A stretch of 58,638 nucleotides of DNA from Methylomonas methanica (GCA_001644045.1 LUUF01000069.1:1-58638), one strand, 5' to 3'. Counted from the stretch's first letter, positions 15,316 to 25,130 are shown. Program-made: numbers and translations. The notes: a model not told the origin generated them from the sequence alone.

Positions 15316-16680
15316 TTACGAATCAATTTCATATTTTTTTCGCTTGCGCCAAAATGTTGCACGGCTCATGCCCGCATAGCTCGCAGCTGCCTCTAAATTG
15401 CCACCAGTCACTTGTAATGCTTCCCGGACTATATCTGCTTCATTTTGATATTTTTTATGTTTGGGCGGTGATACCTGTTCGCTAATAGCCACTGTCTTGG
15501 ATTCACGAAATTCCGGTGGTAAATCATCAAGACCCAATTCGTTGCCCCGTCCTACCGCGAATGCGTATTCGACAACATTAATCAGTTCTCTGACATTGCC
15601 TGGCCAACGGTAATCGAGTAAACGCCGCATGGCTTCCGGGGCGATGCTGTCGACATGCCGCCGACCATGAAGATTATGCAGATTGATGCTGTTCCAGAGT
15701 AATAAGTTGACGTCGAGTCGTCGCTCTCTTAAGGGTGGCAGAAATACGGGCACCACGCGTAGTCGATACATCAAGTCCTCTCGGAACCGTCCGGCTTTTA
15801 CTTCTTCGCGTAGTGAGCGATGAGTGGCAGCGATAATGCGGACATCGACACTCACTGCCGCATCGCCCCCAACCGGGATGAAGCTTTGTTCTTGCAAGAC
15901 CCGAAGTAGTTTGGCCTGTAATTCCAAGGGTAATTCGGCGACTTCGTCGAGAAATAAAGTGCCACCATGCGCACGTTGAAACAAACCGGCATGCGTTCTC
16001 ACTGCTCCCGTAAAAGCACCTTTGACATGCCCAAATAACTCACTCTCCAACAAACTGGGTGTGAGGGCGGCACAGTTGATGGCCAGAAAGGGTTGATCAT
16101 GACGCGGACTTTCCTGATGTAGGGCGCGAGCCACCAATTCCTTGCCAGTACCCGATTCCCCTCGAATTAACACAGTGGCTTCGGTTTCCGCGACGTTACG
16201 GATAATTTTGATTGCTTCCAACATGGCGGGATCGCGGGACAAAATGCCGTGAAAACTTTCGCTATTGCTCTGTTGGCCGATCATTGTTTCAGCTGAAGCT
16301 TGAGGCTGGAGAAATTCCAGTGCACCGGCAAATTGGCCCTCGGCGTCGAAGAATGCCCGGGCAGTGCGGTAGCAAGTGACGCGTTCACCATTAGCACGTT
16401 TAGGTTTCACGATTTGCGCCTTGATTGAGCCTAGCTCTGCAAGGCCACAGGGATCTTGGCCTTCCTCGCAACCCAGCGTTCGAGCACACGGGTTACCCAG
16501 AACCGATTCTGCCGGTAGCCCAAACAGTTTCTCTGCCCCCTTGCTCCAGAAAAGTACTTTACCGCTGGCATCAACCGCAAAGACAGCGCCGGCGTCCACT
16601 AAATCGGTGAGTATTGCTATGACTTGATCGGGACCCATCTGACTGAGCCAGCGATTAAAAAATGGGGATGATTGACTCAT
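15316..16680 (-). CDS. FisR-like sigma-54 activator of sulfide oxidation genes
   Basis: The 454 residues comprise a PAS-like sensor (about 20-125), an AAA+ sigma-54 domain (about 145-380) and a Fis-type HTH (about 415-450). Walker A is GESGTGKE (174-181) and the sigma-54 contact loop is GAFTGA (221-226). The sensor has Cys65, Cys71 and Cys78. The C-x6-C spacing equals that of the Cys64/Cys71 pair described in FisR of Cupriavidus, which senses sulfane sulfur and turns on sqr and pdo genes. It faces a pdo gene across a spacer with a palindrome and a -24/-12 promoter, so control of the 16.9-26.8 kb run is strongly suggested. Confidence 0.85.
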   Translation of the reverse strand: MSQSSPFFNRWLSQMGPDQVIAILTDLVDAGAVFAVDASGKVLFWSKGAEKLFGLPAESVLGNPCARTLGCEEGQDPCGLAELGSIKAQIVKPKRANGERVTCYRTARAFFDAEGQFAGALEFLQPQASAETMIGQQSNSESFHGILSRDPAMLEAIKIIRNVAETEATVLIRGESGTGKELVARALHQESPRHDQPFLAINCAALTPSLLESELFGHVKGAFTGAVRTHAGLFQRAHGGTLFLDEVAELPLELQAKLLRVLQEQSFIPVGGDAAVSVDVRIIAATHRSLREEVKAGRFREDLMYRLRVVPVFLPPLRERRLDVNLLLWNSINLHNLHGRRHVDSIAPEAMRRLLDYRWPGNVRELINVVEYAFAVGRGNELGLDDLPPEFRESKTVAISEQVSPPKHKKYQNEADIVREALQVTGGNLEAAASYAGMSRATFWRKRKKYEIDS

Positions 16681-16695
16681 GGGATAGGCAGGTTC

Positions 16696-16750
16696 GTTTC
16701 AAATATGTTGCATTTGTAGCATAAGTGTATCAATGTTTCAAATTGAAACA
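16696..16750. promoter_or_regulatory. Candidate activator sites for the FisR-like regulator
   Basis: A perfect 17-bp palindrome TGTTTCAAATTGAAACA lies at 16734-16750. A matching half-site GTTTCAAA lies at 16696-16703, 38 bp upstream. They are about 65-120 bp before the -24/-12 promoter, the normal position for sigma-54 enhancer sites, and next to the regulator's own start. Confidence 0.7.
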
Positions 16751-16811
16751 GTCTTAACCATTTGTTCTGCTGTTATCCCTTGAATTTGGTGTCTTACAGA
16801 GGATCAGCAAG

Positions 16812-16828
16812 TTGGCACGATAATTGAT
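16812..16828 (+). promoter_or_regulatory. Sigma-54 promoter of the sulfide-oxidation run
   Basis: TTGGCACG at 16812-16819 and TTGAT at 16824-16828 give GG and GA exactly 12 bp apart. The match to TGGCACG-N4-TTGCW is perfect except for A instead of C in the -12 GC. Transcription would begin about 38 bp before the pdo start. Confidence 0.7.
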
Positions 16829-16876
16829 ATAAGTTTATTAGGCTATACTAAATAATATCCTTTTTGGAGTGTCGTT

Positions 16877-17569
16877 ATGATTTTTCGTCAATTGTTTGAG
16901 ACCGAAACCTCAACCTACACCTATTTAATAGGCTGTGAACGCACCCGCCGGGCTGTGTTGATTGATCCGGTCGCTTCGGAAATGGATGACTATATCCAAT
17001 TGTTGCAAGCATTGAATCTAGAGTTGATTTACACCCTGGAGACTCATGTCCACGCCGATCACATCACCGCTTCTGGCTTACTGCGCGAAAAAACCGGCAG
17101 CAAGAGCGTGGTCCACCGCGATGCCGGCGCACTGTGCGCAGACTTGCTAGTCACCGATAGTGTGCTATTGCAAGTTGGCGATCTGGAATTCGAAGTACGC
17201 CATACCCCGGGTCATACCAGTGGCTGCGTCAGTTATGTAATGTCTGATCGAGTGTTTACCGGTGATGCCTTATTGATCGGCGGCAGTGGCCGCACCGATT
17301 TTCAGCAAGGCGATGCGGGTCAGTTGTACGACAGCATCATCAACAAACTATTCAGCCTGCCGCCGGACACCTTGGTTTATCCCGGCCATGATTATCAAGG
17401 TTACACCGTTTCGACCATCAAACAGGAAATGGCTAAAAACGCCCGTCTGGGTAGTGGCAAGTCGCGTGAAGACTTCATCGCCATCATGCAGGATCTCAAA
17501 CTGGCCTATCCACGCTTTATCGACAAAGCTTTGCCGGCTAACCGGTCCTGCGGACTGGCTGTGGAATAA
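16877..17569 (+). CDS. pdo: ETHE1-like persulfide dioxygenase
   Basis: The 230-residue metallo-beta-lactamase-fold protein has the THVHADH motif (56-62), His113 (HTPGHTSG), Asp130 (FTGDAL) and His171 (YPGHDY), the pattern of iron-dependent persulfide dioxygenases. The SGRTDFQQGD segment is typical of ETHE1/PDO. It oxidises glutathione persulfide to sulfite and glutathione, using the sulfane sulfur that SQR makes from sulfide. It is the first gene behind the sigma-54 promoter and 14 bp ahead of a TauE/SafE exporter that could remove the sulfite. No rhodanese domain is fused. Confidence 0.9.
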   Translation: MIFRQLFETETSTYTYLIGCERTRRAVLIDPVASEMDDYIQLLQALNLELIYTLETHVHADHITASGLLREKTGSKSVVHRDAGALCADLLVTDSVLLQVGDLEFEVRHTPGHTSGCVSYVMSDRVFTGDALLIGGSGRTDFQQGDAGQLYDSIINKLFSLPPDTLVYPGHDYQGYTVSTIKQEMAKNARLGSGKSREDFIAIMQDLKLAYPRFIDKALPANRSCGLAVE

Positions 17570-17583
17570 GCGAGGACTCGATC

Positions 17584-18495
17584 ATGTTATTAACCCTAAG
17601 TTTAGCGGTGATCATCGGTTTGCTGCTGGGCTTGCTCGGTGGCGGCGGATCGATACTGACGGTGCCGATGTTGGTGTATGTATTGCACGTCGAGCCGAAG
17701 CTCGCCATCGTTACTTCATTCGTGGTCGTCGGCATTTCCAGCCTGATGGCATTAATTTCTCATGCCCGTCGAGGTTCGGTGTGCTGGAAAAGCGGTGTGT
17801 TCTTTGGACTGGCCGGCATGGCCGGTGCATTCGGCGGCGGTCGTCTGGCGGCACATTTTTCAGGCGATTTGCTGATGACGTTATTTGGATTAGTCAGCCT
17901 ATCAACCGGTTTTTTGATGTTACGCGGTAAACGTGGCAATGCCAAACCCAACGCAGTCGGTCAGCCAACTTCGATTTGTCCTTTGCGGGTACCGTTTTTC
18001 AGGGTGTTGTTCGACGGATTTTTTGTCGGAGGTTTGACTGGCATGGTCGGTGTGGGTGGTGGCTTTTTGATCGTACCAGCTTTGACTCTGCTGGTCGGCT
18101 TACCGATGCAGGGGGCGGTCGGCACCTCATTATTGATCATCGCGATGAACGCATTGGCCGGATTGAGTGGCTATAGCCAGCACGTCGCGCTGGATTGGGA
18201 GTTGACTGGGCTGGTCACTGCCGGTGCCATTTTTGGCAGCGCTGTTGGTGCTTGGCTCTCGGCCTACATTAAACCGGCGGCGTTACGCAAAGCATTTGGA
18301 ATTATGGTGGTAGGGGTCGCAGGCTATGTGTTGTCACAAGCGGTGAGCGTAGAGATGCTCAGCTCGGTAGAACTGTGGCTAAGCGATGCTAAAGACGCAG
18401 GACGAGTAGTGGTCGGCTTATTACTGATGTTATTGGTGTTACGCATCGGCCGCTGGATTCACAAGGTAGATGCCGTTTTGTTCACCTTGCATTAA
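17584..18495 (+). CDS. TauE/SafE-type sulfite exporter
   Basis: The 303-residue protein has eight or nine predicted membrane segments in two repeats, each with the glycine-rich family motif (LLLGLLGGGGSILTVPMLVY and LTGMVGVGGGFLIVPALTLL). This is the full-length form. Export of sulfite made by the adjacent dioxygenase is the likely job. It lies 14 bp after pdo and 20 bp before the PsiE-like gene, consistent with one operon. PDO-TauE neighbours are common in proteobacterial sulfide clusters. Confidence 0.9.
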   Translation: MLLTLSLAVIIGLLLGLLGGGGSILTVPMLVYVLHVEPKLAIVTSFVVVGISSLMALISHARRGSVCWKSGVFFGLAGMAGAFGGGRLAAHFSGDLLMTLFGLVSLSTGFLMLRGKRGNAKPNAVGQPTSICPLRVPFFRVLFDGFFVGGLTGMVGVGGGFLIVPALTLLVGLPMQGAVGTSLLIIAMNALAGLSGYSQHVALDWELTGLVTAGAIFGSAVGAWLSAYIKPAALRKAFGIMVVGVAGYVLSQAVSVEMLSSVELWLSDAKDAGRVVVGLLLMLLVLRIGRWIHKVDAVLFTLH

Positions 18496-18515
18496 ATCTC
18501 AAATAGGGAGACAAG

Positions 18516-18944
18516 ATGGACAGTGAACATTTTGAACAAGTGCATCAGCGTTGGAAAAGCCGTGTCGATACCATCGGCAACTTGTTGATCGAAATTTTTC
18601 ATTACCTGGCCTTATTCGTGATTGGCGCCAGTGTAGTCTGGTCCGGCGTGATTGCCTACGGCGGCATGATGCTACAAGGCCATGCCACGATCGGCGACAT
18701 TTTGTTGTTATTCATATATCTAGAATTGGGAGCCATGGTAGGGATTTATTTCAAGACCAATGCGATGCCGGTACGTTGTCTGATTTACATCGCCATCACC
18801 GCCCTGGCCCGTTTGGTGATCGCCGATGTCCAGGCGCATCATGAGGCAGGCATGGGCATGTTATGGGTATCAGCTGCGATTTTGCTGCTGGCGATTGCCA
18901 CGCGGGTCATCCGGAAACCGCCGTCGGAATCGGAATACCACTGA
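18516..18944 (+). CDS. PsiE-like membrane protein
   Basis: The 142-residue protein has four membrane segments and the PsiE-family features IEIFHYLALFVIGASVVWSG, FIYLELGAMVGIYFKTNAMP and VRCLIYIAITALARLVI. PsiE is phosphate-starvation-inducible in E. coli, but its activity is unknown. Its place inside a sulfide run suggests a membrane role linked to it, with no mechanism visible. RBS GGGAGA lies upstream. Confidence 0.8.
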   Translation: MDSEHFEQVHQRWKSRVDTIGNLLIEIFHYLALFVIGASVVWSGVIAYGGMMLQGHATIGDILLLFIYLELGAMVGIYFKTNAMPVRCLIYIAITALARLVIADVQAHHEAGMGMLWVSAAILLLAIATRVIRKPPSESEYH

Positions 18945-19107
18945 ACCAAAACGAACCGTTTTAGCCGTCGCAGGGATGCGGCGGTCCGCACCGGGCTAAC
19001 AAGTCTGGCCTTTATCAAGGAGCTTTAGTGTTGGGGGATGAAAATGCCGCACAGACGGGATTTTCAAAATGATTACAAAAAGAACCTACCAAGGTCGAGG
19101 AGACATT

Positions 19108-20994
19108 ATGAAACACACCATCAACCCTTCCCGCCGTCGCTTTTTTGCGCAAACCGGCGTCGGATTATTGGCCTACGCAGGGATGCCGGCTTGGTTACAT
19201 GCCATGGAAGGGATGGGCGAGATGCCGAAAATGACACCGAAAAAAGCATCGGCCAATTTTCACCCGGATGTCGAACTCGATTTGATTTGTAAACCGTCGT
19301 CGGTGTCCATATTGCCCGGTCAACCGACCCGCGTTCAACAGTATTTTGCCAAACTGATCAAGGGCCCGGCCCATACGCTGACCGAAATTCCCGGTTCCTA
19401 CCTCGGACCGATCATACGCTTCGAAAAAGGTCAGAAAATCAGGATCAATCTGCGCAGCGAATTGGACGAACCAACCATTACCCACTGGCATGGCCTGCAT
19501 GTGCCGGCCGAAATGGACGGCCATCCCTTATATGCGATCGATAAGGGGCAAACCTTTGTCTACGAGTTTGAAATGCTCAATCGCGCCAGTATGAATATTT
19601 ATCACCCGCATCCACATAACACTACCGCCAAACAGGTCTATCACGGTCTGGCCGGGGCGATATTGGTGAACGACGACGAAGAGCGTCGTTTGGAATTACC
19701 GGGCGGTGAATATGAAGTGCCGATCGTGATCCAAGACCGACTGTTCGACACCAATAACCAATTGCAATATGTCCGTCAGATGCACGACCGCATGATGGGC
19801 TTTTACGGCGACCGTATTTTGGTCAATGGTCGCCCCAATTTTCAGCTCGACGTAGCCAGCCGGGCTTATCGCTTCCGTATCCTCAACGGCTCAACGGCGC
19901 GCATTTACAAGCTGGCCTGGGACGACAACTCACCCGTTACCGTAATCGGTACCGATGGTGGTTTGCTGGAAACACCCGTCAACAAACCCTACGTGATGCT
20001 GGCCCCCGGCGAACGTCTGGATGTGTGGGCGGATTTCAGCGGGCGAAAAGTCGGCTCACAGCTGGTATTGCGTAGCCGTTCTTTTTCCGGCGTATTGCCA
20101 GGAATGGCTGAACGGATGATGACGGGCAGACACGGTGGAGACGATCAACAACACGGCGGCGGTGGCCATCGCATGGGCATGGGTGGCATGCACGGTAGCG
20201 CCTTGCCGGTCGGTAGCGATTATCCGATATTGACAGTGCGCGTGACTAAAAGTGTTAGCGACAGTCCGACGCTGCCCAATAAACTGTCTACGATTAAACA
20301 CTACACGCTCGGCGATACCGCCAATCCCAACAAACCGGTGCCTATCGGCATATCCGAAGGGCCGATGAAAATGGTCTTGAACGGCCGGCCTTATGCCTAC
20401 AACGACATCCTACCCAGCGAACGCATCCCGTTCAACACTGTGCAACTGATGGAGATTTTTCATGCGCATGGAGGTAGTGGCGGACACGGTGGCAACCAGA
20501 CTAAAGCGCAATCCATGCAAGGTATGCCGCATGGCGGCGATAAAGCGTCCGAATCCGGCGGCCCTAAAATGGGCGGCATGGGCATGATGGGGGGTATGAA
20601 ACACGATGGCGACGACAAAGCCCAAGGCGAAGGTGGTCACCGTATGGGAATGGGTATGCGCCATGGCAACGACAGTGGCGAGGGTGACCACAAAATGGGT
20701 GGTATGGGCGGCGGCGGTATGGGCATGATGATGTCGATGGCCCACCCGATTCACCTTCACGGCCAATATTTCCAAATTCTCAGCCGTACCATCGGCATGG
20801 GTGCAGGCGACGATTACGCCACGGTTAAAGACGGATTCATCGAAGGGGGCTGGAAAGATACCGTTCTGGTGATGCCCGGTGAAAGCGTCAAGATCATCAA
20901 ACCGTTTCAGGACTTTAAAGGCTTGTTCATGTACCACTGCCACAATCTCGAGCATGAAGACATGGGCATGATGCGTGATTTTTCGGTGGAATAA
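19108..20994 (+). CDS. Tat-exported multicopper oxidase with Met/His-rich inserts
   Basis: The start at 19108 has RBS GAGGAGA and gives 628 residues. The Tat signal contains RRRFFAQTG. Copper ligands appear as HWHG (126-129), HPHPH (166-170), HPIHLHG (546-552) and HCHNLEHEDMGMM (610-622), covering T1, T2 and T3 sites. Two disordered inserts rich in Met, His and Gly sit at about 331-365 and 452-545, resembling those of copper-tolerance oxidases such as CueO or CopA. Periplasmic oxidation of Cu(I) is the likely activity. Its place between sulfide genes and the HMA-TauE gene links copper to the module. Confidence 0.9.
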   Translation: MKHTINPSRRRFFAQTGVGLLAYAGMPAWLHAMEGMGEMPKMTPKKASANFHPDVELDLICKPSSVSILPGQPTRVQQYFAKLIKGPAHTLTEIPGSYLGPIIRFEKGQKIRINLRSELDEPTITHWHGLHVPAEMDGHPLYAIDKGQTFVYEFEMLNRASMNIYHPHPHNTTAKQVYHGLAGAILVNDDEERRLELPGGEYEVPIVIQDRLFDTNNQLQYVRQMHDRMMGFYGDRILVNGRPNFQLDVASRAYRFRILNGSTARIYKLAWDDNSPVTVIGTDGGLLETPVNKPYVMLAPGERLDVWADFSGRKVGSQLVLRSRSFSGVLPGMAERMMTGRHGGDDQQHGGGGHRMGMGGMHGSALPVGSDYPILTVRVTKSVSDSPTLPNKLSTIKHYTLGDTANPNKPVPIGISEGPMKMVLNGRPYAYNDILPSERIPFNTVQLMEIFHAHGGSGGHGGNQTKAQSMQGMPHGGDKASESGGPKMGGMGMMGGMKHDGDDKAQGEGGHRMGMGMRHGNDSGEGDHKMGGMGGGGMGMMMSMAHPIHLHGQYFQILSRTIGMGAGDDYATVKDGFIEGGWKDTVLVMPGESVKIIKPFQDFKGLFMYHCHNLEHEDMGMMRDFSVE

Positions 20995-21103
20995 ACCTTA
21001 GAACAGAATCGATCCGGATTGGCGACAACAGACAAACTGATCTCCCCAAGGGCAGGATTGTTTTAAAAGCGCCTCTCCGGATCAACCACTTAGGAGGAAA
21101 GTG

Positions 21104-22144
21104 ATGCCGACTAAAATGGAAAAAATTGAAATTGAAGGCATGCATTGTCTGGGGTGCGAGGACATTCTCAAGCAGGCGGTCGCCGGGATAGCGGGTGTCG
21201 AGCGAGTGGATGCCAGTTACAGCGCACAAACGGTGGAAGTGGCGTACGACAATGCCAAAACCCAGCGTGCGGCTATTGAACAGGTGATTGTCGCCAAAGG
21301 CTATGGCATTAAAAAAGCCCATGCATCGGCTGATGCTTGGCGGCGGATAAAACACTTTGCTTTGTTTTTGCTGTTATTGCTTGTCGTGGGCGGTGTTGCT
21401 TTTTGGGGCAAAAGCCAAATGCCGGCTGTGATGCAACAAATCCAGCCTCAGATGAGTGTTGTCGTACTGTTGGGTATTGGTTTTCTGACGGGCTTTCACT
21501 GCATTGGCATGTGCGGGGGCTTTGTGGTCGCCTATACCGATCCCACTAAGTCTAAGGCTCGACAGTTACTGGCACATTTGAGTTATGCCTTTGGCAAAAC
21601 CCTGTCATATACCGTGCTCGGCGCGGGCTTTGGTTTACTGGGCGCAACCATCGCCATTACCCCGCAAATTCGCGGTGCCGTGGCCTTGGCCGCAAGCGTA
21701 TTTTTACTGATTTACGGCCTGAAAATGCTCAATGTGTTTGCGTTTCTGCGGCGATTTACCTTGCGTATGCCCAGGTCTGTTAATCGCGCGGTTGCCGACG
21801 AATTGCGCAAACCACAGCGCAGCGCTTTGCGCACCGGATTATTGACCGGATTACTGTTGGGTTGTGGCCCTCTGCAAGCCATGTATGTGATGGCGGCTGG
21901 CAGTGGTGATCCGTTCCAGGGTGGCATGATTCTGATGATGTTTGGTTTGGGTACGTTGTTGCCGCTCTTGGGTTTCGGTGTGTTCGCCAGCTTGTTATCC
22001 CATACCGCCATGCGACAAATGGTTCACGTATCAGGCATTTTGGTGATTGCCATGGGGGTCATGATGGCGCAACGCGGCATGATGATGCTCAACGGTGGCC
22101 ATATGCCAGCGACGCCCCCTCAAACCATGCAGCAACCCCGTTAA
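21104..22144 (+). CDS. HMA domain fused to a TauE/SafE-UreH-type membrane domain
   Basis: The ATG at 21104 follows AGGAGG. The protein has 346 residues. Residues 5-70 form a heavy-metal-associated domain with the CxxC site of GMHCLGCEDIL (Cys15, Cys18). A membrane segment (about 80-105) and a six-helix TauE/SafE/UreH-like domain follow, with FLTGFHCIGMCGGFVVAYTD and GLLLGCGPLQAMYVMAAG. This architecture is known from copper-handling proteins linked to oxidase assembly. The likely role is moving copper or a thiol across the inner membrane for the multicopper oxidase or a haem-copper enzyme. The exact cargo is not determined. Confidence 0.85.
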   Translation: MPTKMEKIEIEGMHCLGCEDILKQAVAGIAGVERVDASYSAQTVEVAYDNAKTQRAAIEQVIVAKGYGIKKAHASADAWRRIKHFALFLLLLLVVGGVAFWGKSQMPAVMQQIQPQMSVVVLLGIGFLTGFHCIGMCGGFVVAYTDPTKSKARQLLAHLSYAFGKTLSYTVLGAGFGLLGATIAITPQIRGAVALAASVFLLIYGLKMLNVFAFLRRFTLRMPRSVNRAVADELRKPQRSALRTGLLTGLLLGCGPLQAMYVMAAGSGDPFQGGMILMMFGLGTLLPLLGFGVFASLLSHTAMRQMVHVSGILVIAMGVMMAQRGMMMLNGGHMPATPPQTMQQPR

Positions 22145-22178
22145 ACCCGTTTCTATTATTGCAAAGGGAGATTCGACC

Positions 22179-22421
22179 ATGCATCAAACGCCTTTAGAGC
22201 CAGTCATACCTAAACCCAGCCAGCTGCGGTGGGAGATTGGTTTTGCCTTGCTATTCAAAATCCTGTTGTTGATAGGCCTGTGGTTTTTGATATTTCGCTG
22301 GATGGATAAACCAGCCACCAAACCGGATATCGCTGAGCATTTTGCCTTGCCTGCCGCACAGCAATCCGGTAACCCCGATTTTTCTTCGCAACTCAACCAG
22401 GAGTCTCGCCATGTTCGGTGA
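22179..22421 (+). CDS. cydP: CydP, putative small subunit of cytochrome bd
   Basis: The ATG at 22179 is preceded by AAGGGAGA. The 80-residue protein has one membrane segment (FALLFKILLLIGLWFLIFRW) flanked by a Pro-rich start and a KPDIAEHFALP segment, as in the CydP family found next to cydAB. It overlaps cydA by 11 bp, so translation is coupled. Its role in the oxidase is not firmly established. Confidence 0.75.
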   Translation: MHQTPLEPVIPKPSQLRWEIGFALLFKILLLIGLWFLIFRWMDKPATKPDIAEHFALPAAQQSGNPDFSSQLNQESRHVR

Positions 22422-23967
22422 TGATATTGTCATGCTATCTCGCATGCAGTTCGGGCTAACCGCGCTGTATCACTTTCTATTCGTGCCGCTCACATTAGGC
22501 ATGACCTTTATCCTTGGCATCATGGAGTCAGTCTACGTAATGACCGGCAAAGAGGTGTACAAGGACATGGTCAAATTCTGGGGCAAGTTGTTTGGGATTA
22601 ACTTTGCCATGGGCGTCACCACTGGTTTGACGCTGGAGTTTCAGTTTGGCACTAACTGGGCTTACTACTCGCATTACGTCGGCGATATCTTCGGGCCTTT
22701 GCTGGCCGCAGAAGGTTGGATGGCGTTTTTTCTGGAATCGACCTTTGTGGGTTTGTTCTTTTTCGGTTGGGATCGGCTCAGCAAGGTCCAGCACCTTACC
22801 GTTACTTGGCTGCTAGCGGTTGGAACCAGTCTATCGGCATTATGGATTCTGATTGCTAACGGCTGGATGCAGCACCCGGTCGGCGCTGCGTTTAACTATG
22901 AAACTTTGCGCATGGAAATGACCAGCTTCGCGGATGTATTCTTCAATCCCGTCGCCCAGGTTAAATTCGTGCATACCGTCGCGGCAGGGTACGTCACTGG
23001 CTCGATGTTCGTGCTGGGTATCAGTTCCTGGTATTTGCTAAACAAGCGCGACATCGGCTTTGCCCGCCGCTCGTTCTCGATCGCTTCAGCCTTTGGCTTG
23101 GCCTCGGTCTTATCGGTGATCGTACTGGGTGACGAAAGCGGTTACACCTCCGGCGAAACTCAAAAGTTAAAACTGGCGGCCATTGAATCTGAGTGGGAAA
23201 CCCATCCGGCACCGGCCAGTTTCACCGTATTCGGCTTTCCGGATCAAGCTAATGAAAAAACCGACTACGCCATCAAAATCCCGTACGTGTTGGGCCTGAT
23301 TGCCACCCGCTCCATAGACGAAGATGTTAAAGGCTTGAAAGATTTGCGCGAGGACAGCGTGGTGCGGATTAAAAGCGGCATGGTGGCTTACGACAATCTG
23401 CAAAAACTGCGTTCGGGCAATAAAACGCCGACAGTTATGCAAGCTTTCGAACAACACAAAGCCGATCTCGGTTATGGCTTATTACTGAAGAAATATACTG
23501 AAAAAGTGGTCGATGCCGATGCCGCGACCATCCAAAAAGCCGCCAACGATACGATCCCCAAAGTCGCACCGCTATTCTGGACTTTCCGCATCATGGTGGC
23601 CTGCGGCTTTACCATGTTGTTCATCTTTGCAATGACTTTTTACTACTGTGCCACCCGCGTCGCCGACCAGAAACGCTGGTTACTGCGGATGGCGGTGTGG
23701 TGCATCCCGCTGCCTTGGATAGCTGCCGAAACCGGCTGGTTCGTGGCCGAAGTCGGTCGCCAGCCCTGGACCATCTCCGGCATCTTGCCGACCCATATGA
23801 GTGTTTCCAGCCTCAGTGCCGACCAGCTCTGGTTCAGTATCGCCGGCTTTGCGATCTTTTACACCGTACTGCTGACCATCGAGATGTATCTGATGCTGAA
23901 GTACGTCCGGCTTGGACCTAGCAGCTTGCATACCGGCCGTTATTGTTTCGAACAGCAACACGCCTAA
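22411..23967 (+). CDS. cydA: Cytochrome bd ubiquinol oxidase subunit I
   Basis: The start at 22411 (MFGDDIVMLSRMQFG) has RBS AGGAG; the 518-residue length is that of E. coli CydA. Haem ligands are recognisable: His21 in LYHFLF, the His of VKFVHTVAAGY and the Met of FRIMVACGF. The long segment around EWETHPAPASFTVFGFP is the Q-loop in its long (L) form, which takes quinol. The enzyme moves electrons from quinol to oxygen without haem-copper chemistry. Bd oxidases resist sulfide, which makes it a logical partner for SQR downstream. Confidence 0.97.
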   Translation: MFGDDIVMLSRMQFGLTALYHFLFVPLTLGMTFILGIMESVYVMTGKEVYKDMVKFWGKLFGINFAMGVTTGLTLEFQFGTNWAYYSHYVGDIFGPLLAAEGWMAFFLESTFVGLFFFGWDRLSKVQHLTVTWLLAVGTSLSALWILIANGWMQHPVGAAFNYETLRMEMTSFADVFFNPVAQVKFVHTVAAGYVTGSMFVLGISSWYLLNKRDIGFARRSFSIASAFGLASVLSVIVLGDESGYTSGETQKLKLAAIESEWETHPAPASFTVFGFPDQANEKTDYAIKIPYVLGLIATRSIDEDVKGLKDLREDSVVRIKSGMVAYDNLQKLRSGNKTPTVMQAFEQHKADLGYGLLLKKYTEKVVDADAATIQKAANDTIPKVAPLFWTFRIMVACGFTMLFIFAMTFYYCATRVADQKRWLLRMAVWCIPLPWIAAETGWFVAEVGRQPWTISGILPTHMSVSSLSADQLWFSIAGFAIFYTVLLTIEMYLMLKYVRLGPSSLHTGRYCFEQQHA

Positions 23968-23990
23968 TCCACTGTCATAAGGAGTTCATC

Positions 23991-25130
23991 ATGTTTGATT
24001 ATGAAACCATCCGCCTGATCTGGTGGGTATTTATCGGTGTCGTCGGTATCGCCTTTGCGCTAACCGAAGGTTTTGATTTTGGCGTGGGTACTTTGCTGCC
24101 GTTTATTGGTAAAAACGATGTCGAGCGTCGCGTGATCATTAACACGGTGGGTGCGACCTGGGAAGGCAACCAAGTCTGGTTGGTACTCTTGGGCGGCGCG
24201 ATTTTCGCCATCTGGCCGGCCGTGTATGCCACGTTGTTTTCCGGCTTGTACGTAGCGATGCTTTTGGTGTTGTTCTCGCTGTTTTTTCGCCCGTCAGCGT
24301 TTGATTACCGCAGCAAGATCGAGGATCCACGCTGGCGTAATAGCTGGGACTGGGCTTTGTTTATTGGCAGCAGCTTGCCACCGATACTGTTCGGTGTGCT
24401 GGTCGGTAACTTGATTTTGGGGCTGCCATTTCATTTCGACAACGATCTGCGTTCATTTTATGACGGTTCTTTCTGGGCCTTGTTGAGTCCGTTCGCCTTG
24501 CTCTGTGGCGTGACTGGACTGTTGCTGACCACCTTTCATGGCGCTTTATTTCTGAAATGGCGTAGTGAAGGTGTCATTCATTTGCGCGCGGTGTCCACTA
24601 TTAACGGACTTGGGCCCATGCTCTTACTTGCCTTGGCCGCTACCACACTGTGGGTGTTCGTCGGCATCGATCGCCCCGAAATCACGCAAATGGTGGCTAC
24701 CGATGCACCATCCAATCCCTTGAATAAAACCGTGATTGCTCAGGGCGCCACTTGGCTACAACATTTCATGGCTTACCCCTGGATGTGGTTGGCTCCCATC
24801 ATTGGCTTTATCGGTATTGCACTGGCTTGGCTATTAGGCAAAGGTGATTCGCGAATGGGTGCCTTTGTGTCGAGCAGCCTAGGTATTGTTGGCATTGCCT
24901 TGACCGTTGGTTTTGGCCTGTTTCCATTCTTATTGATTTCCGCGACTGACCCACGTTCCAGTTTAACTCTGTGGGATGGCAGTTCCAGCCATAACACGAT
25001 GCTGTTAGCGTTCTGGATCACCGTCGTATTCCTACCTATCGTGTTGCTGTACACCCGCTTCGTTTATCGGGTGATTTGGGGCAGCGTCACCGAAGAGACT
25101 GTTTTGAAAGACAGTCACACACTTTATTAA
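23991..25130 (+). CDS. cydB: Cytochrome bd ubiquinol oxidase subunit II
   Basis: The ATG at 23991 (MFDYETIRLIWWVFIGVV) follows AAGGAG. The 379-residue length and motifs match CydB: FALTEGFDFGVGTLLPFIGK, VGATWEGNQVWLVLLGGAIF, and the SSHNTMLLAFWITVVFLPIV helix near the end. It forms a pseudo-symmetric heterodimer with CydA. It is 23 bp from cydA and 11 bp from cydX. Confidence 0.97.
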   Translation: MFDYETIRLIWWVFIGVVGIAFALTEGFDFGVGTLLPFIGKNDVERRVIINTVGATWEGNQVWLVLLGGAIFAIWPAVYATLFSGLYVAMLLVLFSLFFRPSAFDYRSKIEDPRWRNSWDWALFIGSSLPPILFGVLVGNLILGLPFHFDNDLRSFYDGSFWALLSPFALLCGVTGLLLTTFHGALFLKWRSEGVIHLRAVSTINGLGPMLLLALAATTLWVFVGIDRPEITQMVATDAPSNPLNKTVIAQGATWLQHFMAYPWMWLAPIIGFIGIALAWLLGKGDSRMGAFVSSSLGIVGIALTVGFGLFPFLLISATDPRSSLTLWDGSSSHNTMLLAFWITVVFLPIVLLYTRFVYRVIWGSVTEETVLKDSHTLY

